DNA of 64,000 nt from an uncultured Bacillaceae bacterium (GTDB taxonomy: Bacteria; Bacillota; Bacilli; Bacillales; Caldibacillaceae). How positions within the stretch are numbered: the first letter of the stretch is position 1; every line of letters starts with the position of its first letter. The stretch is taken from contig CALGYZ010000071.1 in the NCBI GenBank assembly GCA_937934645.1, forward strand, positions 14,640-78,639. The letters are read 5' to 3'. Of the stretch, positions 26,649-35,005 are shown piece after piece. The translations under genes were made by a program, and so were the position numbers. A model generated the notes under the pieces. It was not told where the DNA came from. It saw only the letters and a program-made list of their open reading frames with translations, and searched no databases.

Positions 26649-26670
26649 CATTAATTTAAGAAAATTAATG
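26649..26670. promoter_or_regulatory. Inverted repeat just upstream of the accB promoter
   Basis: CATTAATTT and AAATTAATG form a perfect 9-bp inverted repeat with a 4-base spacer, ending 10 bases before the accB -35. It could be an operator or UP-element-like site. It does not look like the FapR consensus. Confidence 0.45.
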
Positions 26671-26725
26671 CTAAAAAACGGAAAAACGAACTGAAATTTG
26701 GGAATATTTCTAAGAGAATAAAGAC

Positions 26726-26755
26726 AAAAAAAGTTCCGTTAACCGGAACTTTTCA
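26726..26755 (-). terminator. Rho-independent terminator of the spoIIIA operon
   Basis: An AAAGTTCCG / CGGAACTTT stem with a 5-nt loop is followed by a T-run on the minus strand, downstream of spoIIIAH. Confidence 0.9.
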
Positions 26756-26812
26756 CTTGTTTCTTTGACTTTGCCGGAGAAACAGGACTTCAGGCATGGA
26801 ACAATTTATTTC

Positions 26813-27373
26813 CTATTTTGTACCATGTTCCTCCTGGAACGCTACCGTAACAGATGAATTTCCCATTTCCTCCTTGACGATTTTAATTATTTCATTTGCT
26901 TTCGCCTTGGAGTGGTCATCACCTTTTACTGTGACTAAAACATCCCTTTCATCTGCCTGGACAAGGGCATCTTCATAACCTAAAGTTTGAATAATCAAGC
27001 TTTCAATTTGCTTTTCCTTCTCCGCCATTTTTTGCAGACGGTTCATTTCATCTTTAGCTTCACTTCTTTCTTCCGCTGATAAATCTGCTGAACCTGCAGC
27101 CTGCTGTAATTCTTCCAGTTTCTTACTCCGTTCATCCTGAATTTGGAGACGGATCTCTTCAAATACTTCGTCCTTTGAAACGTCCTGAACGATAGTATGA
27201 CTTTCTGATTTTTCAATAGTTCCGTCTGCATTCTGTTTATCTTCTTCCTCCTGAACATCTACGTTGGCTAGATTATCATTTTCCACTGGTTCCGCCGTTA
27301 TATAGTAAACCGACAATACAACGACCAAGCTGAGCATTGTCAACAACCATACGGTTTGTTTTTTCAGCATCAT
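26813..27373 (-). CDS. spoIIIAH: SpoIIIAH, mother-cell half of the feeding-tube channel
   Basis: This 186-residue mother-cell protein has one N-terminal membrane segment (about 6-25) and an extracellular domain that binds forespore SpoIIQ across the intermembrane space. After an acidic linker, the conserved YscJ/FliF-like part runs from FEEIRLQIQDERSKKLEEL to the C-terminus (QTLGYEDALVQADERDVLVTVK). The first of two ATGs follows AAGGAGG. It is the last gene of spoIIIAA-AH. Confidence 0.94.
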   Translation of the reverse strand: MMLKKQTVWLLTMLSLVVVLSVYYITAEPVENDNLANVDVQEEEDKQNADGTIEKSESHTIVQDVSKDEVFEEIRLQIQDERSKKLEELQQAAGSADLSAEERSEAKDEMNRLQKMAEKEKQIESLIIQTLGYEDALVQADERDVLVTVKGDDHSKAKANEIIKIVKEEMGNSSVTVAFQEEHGTK

Positions 27374-27436
27374 AAAATATTTCCTCCTTTTCCGTGTAAT
27401 TTTGGCGCTCCTGATAAAATCGCTCTATTATTCACT

Positions 27437-28075
27437 TTAATTTTTTGCCAGCACCGAAACACGGTGGCTCGGTACGTCCAGCGTTCTGGTCACAGCCTCA
27501 ATAATCGATTTCTTCACCTGAATTTGTTCTGCTCCTTTAGCTACAACTAAAACTCCGCGAATCTCCGGTTTTTTTGTTTCTGCCACCAAGGGGACCTCTT
27601 TCTCCCCTTCTCGGACAATGATCACCTGCTCTTCTTTTGATTGATCTTCTACTTCCCGTGTCCCTCCGTTGGAGTCTGTTTCACTTGTAATTTGTTTTTT
27701 GTTAATAATATTTTTTTCATATACTACTTGTTCGGTTGAATCCACATTAACGAAAATTGTTGCCTCTTCCACACCGGCTATGGCTTCAATTGCTTCTTTC
27801 AATTGGTTCTCATAATATTCTTCATACTCTCTCATCGTTGAAGGCTGGTTTTTTTTCTGTCCGGCAAAAGCTTCCGCATCTTCCACATCCGCTTCTGAAT
27901 TGACCGGTACAGGATCAGAAGATTGGTTGGTTTCTTTGTTGAGAAATTCACCTGTCAGCATAATGGCGATTCCGATCACCAGAATAACAATAATATAGTG
28001 CTTTTTTTTCAGCTTTTCTCCGTCTTTCTCCAGCCATCGTTTTATAACGGATACAAAACCTTTACGATCTTTCAT
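27437..28075 (-). CDS. spoIIIAG: SpoIIIAG, engulfment-channel ring protein
   Basis: This protein of about 212 residues has an N-terminal cytoplasmic stretch, one membrane segment (YIIVILVIGIAIMLTGEFL, about 27-45) and an extracellular ring-building domain containing EYYENQLKEAIEAIAGVEEATIFVNVDS and a C-terminal PEIRGVLVVAKGAEQIQVK. It forms large rings in the mother-cell membrane. I chose the ATG preceded by GGGGAAAGG. It overlaps the end of spoIIIAF by 14 bases. Confidence 0.93.
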   Translation of the reverse strand: MKDRKGFVSVIKRWLEKDGEKLKKKHYIIVILVIGIAIMLTGEFLNKETNQSSDPVPVNSEADVEDAEAFAGQKKNQPSTMREYEEYYENQLKEAIEAIAGVEEATIFVNVDSTEQVVYEKNIINKKQITSETDSNGGTREVEDQSKEEQVIIVREGEKEVPLVAETKKPEIRGVLVVAKGAEQIQVKKSIIEAVTRTLDVPSHRVSVLAKN

Positions 28076-28703
28076 CCGTTTCCTTTCCCCTTTCAACCGT
28101 GATCAGTATCCGTTCTTTATCTACCCCCCATTGTCTTGCAAAAAATGAAGCGAGCTTGTCTGTGTCTTCGGATTTTTCGCGCTTGACCTCACCGCCAATT
28201 TGGATGCTGACCTCCCGGACCGGCTCCACCCGGTCTTCATTTGCATCAGCGGACAAAAATACATGAATTGTTTTAAGGTTGTCTAATAGATCATCTGAAG
28301 AAACCGTATGATCCACCGGCTCCTTTAATTCGATCTCAATGTCTTCAATTTGATAACCGAATGTTTCCATCAGCTCCTTTTCGGATAAATCCTTCAATTG
28401 GACAGCCGTTTGTTCTAAAATATATGCATTAATGTCGGATTGTATTTCTATTTTCTTGCTCTCTATTGAATTCCCCAATAAATTGTTTTTATTCTGCACT
28501 AAATTCTCCGCTTCTTTTAATATTTCATCCGGTTCTTTCGAAAACAATGTGAACAAGGGCTTTAAAAAAATGATGATCAACAATAAACCCAGAACCATCT
28601 TTACATATTTTTGCAAACCCGTCTGCGGCAACAACATCTCCGTGACTACAGCAAGCAAAATAAATAATATGATATTAGCAATCCATTCGGATAAAAAGTC
28701 CAT
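28062..28703 (-). CDS. spoIIIAF: SpoIIIAF, stage III sporulation membrane protein
   Basis: This protein of about 213 residues has two N-terminal membrane segments (about 8-24 and 34-54) and a soluble C-terminal domain with a ring-building-like fold in relatives. The segment QKYVKMVLGLLLIIIFLKPL is typical. The ATG giving MDFLSEW is preferred because AGGCGGG lies 8 nt upstream; a GTG three codons earlier is inside that spacer. It ends within spoIIIAG. Confidence 0.91.
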   Translation of the reverse strand: MDFLSEWIANIILFILLAVVTEMLLPQTGLQKYVKMVLGLLLIIIFLKPLFTLFSKEPDEILKEAENLVQNKNNLLGNSIESKKIEIQSDINAYILEQTAVQLKDLSEKELMETFGYQIEDIEIELKEPVDHTVSSDDLLDNLKTIHVFLSADANEDRVEPVREVSIQIGGEVKREKSEDTDKLASFFARQWGVDKERILITVERGKETDERS

Positions 28704-28716
28704 GATCTTCACCCGC

Positions 28717-29925
28717 CTAACGGACCATCAATGTTAAATTCCCGGCAATGATAATAATTGTTAATGTTAGAAAAAACATAACAGAAACGATGGCCAGGGC
28801 GGCAAATAAATAAATTACCGTTTTTGATATCGTATCCAGGCAGGCAATGACCGGTCCTCCGCCGAGCGGTTGCAATAAAGCAGCGGAGAATTTATAAATA
28901 AAAGCAATGATCAATATTTTTAAGGCTGGAAACAAGATTAACAATAAAAGAATGGTCACTCCCGCAAGCCCGACTGTGTTTTTTAACAATACCGATGCGC
29001 TGATTACCGTATCTGCGGCATCCGTAAACATCCGCCCGACAACAGGAATAAAGTTGCCTGTAACAAATTTTGCCGTTTTAATTGCAATTCCGTCAGCCAC
29101 GGCACTGGCTGTTCCTTGAAGAGAAACAACGCTTAAAAAAACCGTCATGAACATACCGAGGAGTCCGATGCTCCAGTTCCTCAACAATCCCGAAAGCTGT
29201 GTCGCTTTATACTGGTTCGTCAATGTACTGACAATGCTTAACAGAACAGAAAGAAACAATAAAGGCAGAATAATCCGGTCAACGAAAACACCGCTGATAT
29301 TCGTTAAAAACAAAATGACCGGGTGGAAAAATCCGGAAGAAACAAGGCCACCGCCAGTTGCGATGAGCGCCAATAATAGCGGGATAAATGCAATGGTAAA
29401 ATGAACCATATTTTGTACGGCATCCGATGCATATTGAACGGCTGTGTGAAAACTGTTTAGAGCGATAATGATTAATACCATAAAAACAATGGAATAGGCT
29501 ATTTTTGATACGGTAGTTTTTTCAAAAGAATTTTGTATCGATTGTAAAAACATACTAAAAATTGTGAGTAAGATTAACGTAGCCATTAATTGCCCGTTCA
29601 CGATCAGTTCGTGAAATAGAAATTTCAATGCACCCGTAAACAGATCTTTTACCGATAAGCCGTCTGAACTCCGAATATACTCCTTAAAATCTGCCTTCTC
29701 CAGTCCCGGTAAAAAACCGCCATATTCTCTGATAATTTGATCCCAATAGACTTCAATATCACTGAAATCCATCTTGTCAATTTGTTCATTGACAAATTCC
29801 ATTGCATGGCTTTCTTGTTCTGCGCCGGTTTTATTGTACGGTGCAGCTGATACGAAATCGCTTGTCCGATAAAAAATGAACAAAAAAACGAATGTGATCG
29901 CAAATACCGCTATATTTTGCTTCAT
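28717..29925 (-). CDS. spoIIIAE: SpoIIIAE, multi-spanning channel component
   Basis: This 402-residue protein has an N-terminal signal-like segment (about 6-26), a soluble stretch (30-100) and about seven further membrane helices. Conserved pieces include WDQIIREYGGFLPG, IATGGGLVSSGFFHPVILFL and GRMFTDAADTVI. It is essential for the SpoIIIA-SpoIIQ channel. The ATG follows GAGGTGAAAG. It lies between spoIIIAD and spoIIIAF with short gaps. Confidence 0.95.
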   Translation of the reverse strand: MKQNIAVFAITFVFLFIFYRTSDFVSAAPYNKTGAEQESHAMEFVNEQIDKMDFSDIEVYWDQIIREYGGFLPGLEKADFKEYIRSSDGLSVKDLFTGALKFLFHELIVNGQLMATLILLTIFSMFLQSIQNSFEKTTVSKIAYSIVFMVLIIIALNSFHTAVQYASDAVQNMVHFTIAFIPLLLALIATGGGLVSSGFFHPVILFLTNISGVFVDRIILPLLFLSVLLSIVSTLTNQYKATQLSGLLRNWSIGLLGMFMTVFLSVVSLQGTASAVADGIAIKTAKFVTGNFIPVVGRMFTDAADTVISASVLLKNTVGLAGVTILLLLILFPALKILIIAFIYKFSAALLQPLGGGPVIACLDTISKTVIYLFAALAIVSVMFFLTLTIIIIAGNLTLMVR

Positions 29926-29960
29926 TCTTTCACCTCAAGCCCGGTCATTCCTTTCATCCT

Positions 29961-30350
29961 TTATGAAGGGAGCATTTTTAATATCATTTCAATTAATACG
30001 GTTAAAATCGGCACAGCCATTGCCAATATGACAATTTTCCCCGCCATTTCAATTTTGGAAGCTATGGATCCCTGTCCCGCATCTTTTGTAACTTGTGAAG
30101 CAAATTCGACTATATATGCGATACCAATGATTTTTAAAATTGTTTCAACATACACTGCATCCACATTTGCATTAATAGCAATTCTTTCAATCATTTGTAT
30201 GACACTGTAGATTTGGTCGATTAAAAATAAAAATATAACGCAACCGGTAAAGACAGTAAGCAAGAAAGCAATATTTGCCTTCTGTTCTTTGATGATTAAG
30301 GCGAGAAACGCGCTAACAAGGCCGATTCCGACAATTTGAATAATATCAAT
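29961..30350 (-). CDS. spoIIIAD: SpoIIIAD with an apparent ATT start codon
   Basis: This 129-codon membrane protein matches SpoIIIAD (for example VDAVYVETILKIIGIAYIVEF and KDAGQGSIASKIEMAGKI). Homology runs back to a codon-1 region reading xDIIQIVGIGLVSAFLALIIKEQK. The expected start codon is ATT (30350-30348), eight bases after AAAGGAGGG (30367-30359). An ATG at 30357 is one base from that Shine-Dalgarno and reads ATG-ATC-GAT-TGA in another frame. The nearest in-frame TTG is about 30 codons downstream and would delete the first helix. Either a rare ATT start, a start-region mutation or a base error explains this. It forms a membrane module with SpoIIIAC. Confidence 0.85.
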   Translation of the reverse strand: MDIIQIVGIGLVSAFLALIIKEQKANIAFLLTVFTGCVIFLFLIDQIYSVIQMIERIAINANVDAVYVETILKIIGIAYIVEFASQVTKDAGQGSIASKIEMAGKIVILAMAVPILTVLIEMILKMLPS

Positions 30351-30365
30351 CGATCATGCCCTCCT

Positions 30366-30575
30366 TTAACTGTTAAACAGAAAAACGGATTTAATTTTTT
30401 GAAATAAATCATTAACAATCGTCGCAACTTGAAATAGTATGTATATAAAACCAAATAATGTTACCCACTGGGCATATTCTTTTTTTCCTACCTGATCCAG
30501 GATCGTTACTAAAAAGGCAACAACAATACCGACCCCGGCAATTTTAAAAATCACATCGACTTCGATGCCCATCAT
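30366..30575 (-). CDS. spoIIIAC: SpoIIIAC, small channel membrane protein
   Basis: This 69-residue protein has two membrane helices (about 8-27 and 37-55) and the conserved loop DQVGKKEYAQWVTL between them. It resembles SpoIIIAD in fold and is made in the mother cell from the spoIIIA operon. The ATG follows AGGGAGGAAAG. Its stop codon lies inside the spoIIIAD Shine-Dalgarno. Confidence 0.94.
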   Translation of the reverse strand: MMGIEVDVIFKIAGVGIVVAFLVTILDQVGKKEYAQWVTLFGFIYILFQVATIVNDLFQKIKSVFLFNS

Positions 30576-30591
30576 CTTTCCTCCCTATGGA

Positions 30592-31107
30592 TTACATAAG
30601 CAATATAATGATTAAAAGCCCGGATAAAAAGCCTAAATTTCTGATCATTTTTCCATATGCTGTCTGCTTTTCACGCGCTTCCGCTTCTTCCCGTTCCAAG
30701 TGAACGAGAGCCAGCTGAATTTGCTTTTGCTGCTGAATCCGGTCATGCATTCCTAATGTTTCTCCAAATTGAAGCAATATTTCCAATTCGCTTTTTGTTA
30801 AATACGTTTGGTTCCATACGGCATGTAAACTGTCCCGCCACGCTTTTTTTGCCGTTATATCGCCGGACAATATATTTTTTGAAAATTGCGAAAAAATTTT
30901 GCCGACCGGCGGTCCGATTTGACCGGCAATCCGGCGGGATGCTTCATGAAGCGGAGTATGTCCAAACATAATTTCTGCTTCCAACGATTGTAAAGCAGAC
31001 TTTAACATCCGGATTTGCCGGGTTCGTTCATACAATGCTTTTGATGATTCAAAACCAATCCAGCTCGTAGCCGTTAAAATACAAATTGCACCGATCAATT
31101 TAATCAT
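30592..31107 (-). CDS. spoIIIAB: SpoIIIAB, stage III sporulation protein
   Basis: This 171-residue protein resembles GspF-like subunits: an N-terminal membrane helix (about 2-20), a cytoplasmic helical domain (ALQSLEAEIMFGHTPLHEASRRIA, LLQFGETLGMHDRIQQQKQIQLALVHLEREE) and a C-terminal helix (about 153-171). It probably works with the ATPase SpoIIIAA. It starts 11 bases after the stop of spoIIIAA. Confidence 0.93.
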   Translation of the reverse strand: MIKLIGAICILTATSWIGFESSKALYERTRQIRMLKSALQSLEAEIMFGHTPLHEASRRIAGQIGPPVGKIFSQFSKNILSGDITAKKAWRDSLHAVWNQTYLTKSELEILLQFGETLGMHDRIQQQKQIQLALVHLEREEAEAREKQTAYGKMIRNLGFLSGLLIIILLM

Positions 31108-31117
31108 TGATGCACAC

Positions 31118-32029
31118 TCACTTTTTCAATAATTCTTTTCCGTTTTCATCTTTTATGCTTTGAACTGTTCCCGGCCCCCTGCCACGGGATAGTACGATAA
31201 AACGTTGAAATATTTTTTGAGACAATATGGGTTGTAAAATGGGCCTGCCGGAAATATCCGCCAAATGATCCCCGTGTGTGGTCATTACGAGCCGGATTCC
31301 TGCGTGAACAGCTTCAAGAATTGCTTCTGTATCCTCTTTTCTCCCAATTTCATCAACAACGAGGACATTCGGACTCATCGAACGAATCATCATCATCATG
31401 CCTTCAGCTTTCGGACAGGCATCCATAACATCGATCCGGTGGCCGAAAGTCAGTTGGGGAATCCCGTTTACACTTCCGGCGATTTCACTGCGCTCATCAA
31501 CAATACCGACTTTTACAGGCGGTATGTTATATTTGTCACACCCCGTTGACATTATTCTGGCAATATCCCTTAATAAAGTTGTTTTTCCTGTTTGCGGTGG
31601 ACCGATAATCATAATATTTTTCCAGCCGGATTGATAGAGATAGGGCAGCCATTTCTCAGCAACACCGATATTTTCTTTTGCAATACGGATATTGAAGGAG
31701 GAAATATGACGAATGGCTTTTACTTTTCCGTTTTCCAAAATTACTTTTCCGGCCAGTCCGATGCGGTGTCCTCCTTCGATCGTGATGTAACCCCTTTTTA
31801 ACTCTTCATCCAGCGTATAGATAGAATTCCGGCTGATGTTATTTAAAATCTGCTCTATATCATTATTGTTTACAATATATGGCAAAAACCAGCTCATTTG
31901 ATCTGCTATAATTTCGATCGGACGGTTGATCCGGATCCGGACTTCTTCAATAAGTTTAAGTTTTGCTTGCGGAAAATTCGTAAATTGTTCCTGGATTCTT
32001 TTGGGGAGAAACGGCAAAACTGTTTGCAT
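31118..32029 (-). CDS. spoIIIAA: SpoIIIAA, sporulation channel ATPase
   Basis: This AAA/secretion-type ATPase of about 303 residues energises the SpoIIIA channel. Walker A is IIGPPQTGKTTLLRDIARI (about 145-163) and a Walker B-like VLVVDEIGRKEDTEAI follows; MTTHGDHLADI lies near the C-terminal third. I chose the ATG giving MQTVLPFLPKRI because AGAGAGG lies 8 nt upstream; a TTG six codons earlier overlaps that site. It is the first gene of the operon, behind a sigma-E promoter. Confidence 0.94.
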   Translation of the reverse strand: MQTVLPFLPKRIQEQFTNFPQAKLKLIEEVRIRINRPIEIIADQMSWFLPYIVNNNDIEQILNNISRNSIYTLDEELKRGYITIEGGHRIGLAGKVILENGKVKAIRHISSFNIRIAKENIGVAEKWLPYLYQSGWKNIMIIGPPQTGKTTLLRDIARIMSTGCDKYNIPPVKVGIVDERSEIAGSVNGIPQLTFGHRIDVMDACPKAEGMMMMIRSMSPNVLVVDEIGRKEDTEAILEAVHAGIRLVMTTHGDHLADISGRPILQPILSQKIFQRFIVLSRGRGPGTVQSIKDENGKELLKK

Positions 32030-32076
32030 TTGAAAAACCTCTCTCAACCGGTAATTGTAAGATTTTCTCTTATTTT

Positions 32077-32105
32077 AATGTATTGATTCGCCGGACAAAG
32101 TATGA
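32077..32105 (-). promoter_or_regulatory. Sigma-E promoter of the spoIIIA operon
   Basis: Minus-strand TCATACT (32105-32099; 6 of 7 to KMATATT) and AATACATT (32084-32077; 7 of 8 to CATACAHT) are separated by 14 bases. This agrees with known mother-cell expression of spoIIIA. Confidence 0.7.
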
Positions 32106-32138
32106 CTGTTTTCATTCCGTGAATCCAGTGCCCGGAAA

Positions 32139-32173
32139 GAAAAAACACTCTTCCGGTCATTCCGGAAGAGTGT
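32139..32173 (-). terminator. Rho-independent terminator of efp
   Basis: A perfect 12-bp stem ACACTCTTCCGG / CCGGAAGAGTGT with a 5-nt loop is followed by six T on the minus strand. Confidence 0.95.
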
Positions 32174-32191
32174 CAGTAATAACTTTTCAGT

Positions 32192-32749
32192 TTATGCTCT
32201 TGAAATATATGTACCATCTGACGTATTAATGACAACCCGGTCTCCAACGTTTACGAAGAAGGGCACTTGTACAACATAACCTGTTTCCAATTTTGCAGGT
32301 TTTGAACCGCCGGAAGCTGTGTCTCCCTTGATTCCCGGTTCGGTATCAATGACTTCCAATTCCACGGTTTTCGGTAATTCGACACCCAACGTTTCTCCTT
32401 GGAACATAATAATATGTACTTCCATATTTTCCTTCAGGAAGTTCAGCTCATATTCGATTTGTTTGGATGAAAGTTCAACTTGTTCATATGTTTCCGTATC
32501 CATAAATACGTGGGAGTCCCCGCTGGCATACAAATATTGCATCGGGCGGTTATCAATTTGCGCACGTTCTACTTTTTCACCTGCGCGGAATGTTTTTTCC
32601 TGAATTGCCCCGGTTCTCAAATTACGTAATTTTGAACGGACAAACGCGGCACCTTTCCCCGGTTTTACATGCTGGAAATCTAAAACACGCCAAATATCAC
32701 CGTCTACTTCAATCGTTAATCCTGTTTTAAAATCGTTAACTGAAATCAT
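32192..32749 (-). CDS. efp: Elongation factor P
   Basis: This 185-residue tRNA-mimicking factor relieves ribosome stalling at proline runs. It has three beta-barrel domains; the tip of domain I reads HVKPGKGAAFVR, with the Lys used for modification in Bacillus-type EF-P at residue 32. The C-terminus has the conserved VNVGDRVVINTSDGTYISRA. The ATG follows AGGAAGG. It lies 20 bases after the peptidase gene in one operon. Confidence 0.96.
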   Translation of the reverse strand: MISVNDFKTGLTIEVDGDIWRVLDFQHVKPGKGAAFVRSKLRNLRTGAIQEKTFRAGEKVERAQIDNRPMQYLYASGDSHVFMDTETYEQVELSSKQIEYELNFLKENMEVHIIMFQGETLGVELPKTVELEVIDTEPGIKGDTASGGSKPAKLETGYVVQVPFFVNVGDRVVINTSDGTYISRA

Positions 32750-32769
32750 GGTCCTTCCTCCTAATCCTT

Positions 32770-33831
32770 TTACAATATGATTAATTCTTTTGCAGAGTGG
32801 GTTAATCGTTCATTCCCTTTTTCAGTAATAAGCAAGTCGTCTTCAATCCGGACGCCGCCAAGACCAGCAATGTAAATGCCCGGCTCACAAGTAACGACCA
32901 TTCCGGATTCCAAAACGGTTTCGGAAGTTTTGGACAGCGCAGGCCCTTCATGCACTTCTAGCCCGATTCCGTGGCCGGTTGAATGACCGAAGTATTCTCC
33001 GTAACCATTTTTCGTAATATAGTCCCTTGTCACTGCATCCGCTTCACGGCCGGTCATTCCTGCACGGATTTTTTCCACTCCGAGGCGCTGGGCTTCCAGT
33101 ACAACTTGATAAATATTTTTCAATTCTTCTTCCGGCTCGCCTACAGCTACAGTTCTTGTAATATCTGAAACATAACCGTTATAATATGCTCCGTAGTCAA
33201 GGGTAATGAGATCCCCTTTTTCAATGACTTTGTCCGTAGCGACCCCGTGGGGCAAGGCAGACCGAACTCCCGAAGCGACAATCGTATCGAAAGAGGATGA
33301 GGTTGCGCCGCATTTCCTCATGAAAAATTCGAGCTCATTGGAAATATCAAGCTCTGTTATTCCGGGTCTTATAAAATCAAGTATATGCTTGAATGCAGCA
33401 TCGGCAATGTCGCATGCCACCTTTATTATCTTAATCTCATCTTCAGTCTTTATCAAGCGTAACTTCTCTACTGTATCACTGACGGGAACGAGCGTGCCAG
33501 AAAATTCTTTTTCATACTGCCGGTACACGGCGAACGTCATATGATTCTCTTCAAACCCCAATTTCTTAACACCCTTTTTTTCACAGATCCGGGCGACTTC
33601 TTTCGGGATCGGCTGTTTTTGTTGAATGATCCGGAAGCCTGCGGCCTGTTTTTTTGCCTGTTCCGTATATCGGAAGTCAGTAATAAAATAAGCATCGTCT
33701 TCCGTAATTAACGCCACCCCGGCCGTACCGGTAAAATTTGTGATGTAGCGCCGGTTATACGGACTTGTAACAAGCAAAGCATCAATTCCCAGCTTTGCAA
33801 ATTCATTGCGCAGTTTTTCGAGTTTTTTCAT
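32770..33831 (-). CDS. yqhT: Xaa-Pro dipeptidase/aminopeptidase, M24 family (YqhT)
   Basis: This creatinase-fold metallopeptidase of about 353 residues cleaves next to proline. The N-terminal creatinase domain spans about 1-125 and the M24 domain follows. Metal ligands are in ITLDYGAYYNGYVSDITRT (two Asp), FGHSTGHGIGLEVHE (His), CEPGIYI (Glu) and GVRIEDDLLIT (Glu). I chose the ATG giving MKKLEKLRNEF, after GGGGAGATAAAG. Pairing with efp, which helps translate proline stretches, is the usual arrangement. Confidence 0.92.
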   Translation of the reverse strand: MKKLEKLRNEFAKLGIDALLVTSPYNRRYITNFTGTAGVALITEDDAYFITDFRYTEQAKKQAAGFRIIQQKQPIPKEVARICEKKGVKKLGFEENHMTFAVYRQYEKEFSGTLVPVSDTVEKLRLIKTEDEIKIIKVACDIADAAFKHILDFIRPGITELDISNELEFFMRKCGATSSSFDTIVASGVRSALPHGVATDKVIEKGDLITLDYGAYYNGYVSDITRTVAVGEPEEELKNIYQVVLEAQRLGVEKIRAGMTGREADAVTRDYITKNGYGEYFGHSTGHGIGLEVHEGPALSKTSETVLESGMVVTCEPGIYIAGLGGVRIEDDLLITEKGNERLTHSAKELIIL

Positions 33832-33886
33832 TTCTTTATCTCCCCATGCTAACAAGTTATTACCCTTATTTTACCATATCCGGCCA

Positions 33887-34393
33887 TTATTTCTCATCCT
33901 TTTTTGCCAGGGCCTCTTTCATCATCTGTTCATTGTATTCATATGAAATGGAATAACCAACAAACAGTCCAAATAATATATATAAACAAAGCGTGGTTAT
34001 AATTGTATTGACGCTTAATTTCGATATGTCATTCAAACTCGGAAACAATGGATTTAAAAGAAAGAAAACGATGGCAAACAAAACAACACCGTACAGAATA
34101 CCCGTCCAAACATTTTGAAACCGTTTTAAAGTATAGTAATAAATAAAAGCGGCGAAAATCCCGATTAAGCCGAGGAAAATTAAAGAAATAACCGAGCCTT
34201 GCCAGCTGTATTTCCAATCTCCTGCAGCCCATGGTTCAAGAATCGTGCTCGGCTGCAATTCAGTAAAATGGAAAATGTGGAATAACCAGCCGATGGCTCC
34301 CCAAAATATTCCGCCGAAAAACCCGGTTATGGCTGTCACCGCCTTAAGGGATAATGGTCTTGCATGCTGATCTTGTTCTAATTTTCCACCCAT
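33887..34393 (-). CDS. yqhR: Conserved membrane protein YqhR
   Basis: This protein of about 168 residues has four or five predicted membrane segments (around 17-40, 60-82, 88-108, 113-130 and 134-155). Sequence style and position before yqhT match YqhR of Bacillus; function is unknown. The ATG follows GGAGGTGTGTCCC. Two ATGs lie close together and I take the one with normal spacing. It heads the yqhR-yqhT-efp gene group. Confidence 0.75.
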   Translation of the reverse strand: MGGKLEQDQHARPLSLKAVTAITGFFGGIFWGAIGWLFHIFHFTELQPSTILEPWAAGDWKYSWQGSVISLIFLGLIGIFAAFIYYYTLKRFQNVWTGILYGVVLFAIVFFLLNPLFPSLNDISKLSVNTIITTLCLYILFGLFVGYSISYEYNEQMMKEALAKKDEK

Positions 34394-34583
34394 GGGACAC
34401 ACCTCCGGTCATAGTATGTCCTTATTCGGTGTGTTTTTTCACCCTTTATGCGAACGGGGTAGAGGTTTTACTTTTTTTTTTGTAAAATATAAGCAGGGAA
34501 CATATTGCTCTGTTAATAAAACTTGGGAAAAAGTTTAAAAATATATCTTCTTGCTAATGATGCTCTTAGGAGGTGAGGGCTTA

Positions 34584-34958
34584 ATGAAAGGTAAAGCGAC
34601 CAATATGATTTTCGGTACACTAATTGCATTGTCAGTATTCGGTTTATTTGTATTATTGTTAACAAATCCGATGAACATCGTCCGCTATCTGATCATCACA
34701 GCGATTATTGTCGGGATTTTTGTACTTATATTTACACGGTTTATTATGCCGAGGGCTACCACAGGATCGGGAATTCCCAGAAGTGAGCACCGGGCATTCT
34801 TAAAAGCAGCACGGCAATCACAAAAAAGATACAGAAAAGATATGAAGCAGTCAAGATTTAAAAAGAACGGGGTGATTCGAAAACGGCGGCTTTCCAGAAG
34901 CCATTTAACAGTAATTGATGGTAAAAAAGGAAAGAAAAAAAATCGGGCAATGCACTGA
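34584..34958 (+). CDS. yqhP: YqhP / SA1362-family membrane protein
   Basis: This protein of 124 residues has two N-terminal membrane segments (about 7-27 and 33-54) and a strongly basic C-terminus with the family ending SHLTVIDGKKGKKKNR. Function is unknown. The ATG follows TTAGGAGGTGAGGG. It is transcribed away from yqhR, with its 3' end facing the patatin gene. Confidence 0.78.
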   Translation: MKGKATNMIFGTLIALSVFGLFVLLLTNPMNIVRYLIITAIIVGIFVLIFTRFIMPRATTGSGIPRSEHRAFLKAARQSQKRYRKDMKQSRFKKNGVIRKRRLSRSHLTVIDGKKGKKKNRAMH

Positions 34959-34986
34959 CAAATTTTATTATAAGACTTAAAATTTG
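34959..34986. repeat. AT-only inverted repeat between convergent genes
   Basis: CAAATTTTA pairs with TAAAATTTG across a 10-base loop, starting right after the yqhP stop. It may act as a weak terminator, but no proper T-tract follows in either direction. Confidence 0.35.
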
Positions 34987-35005
34987 CTAAATTATTAAAA
35001 AATTA

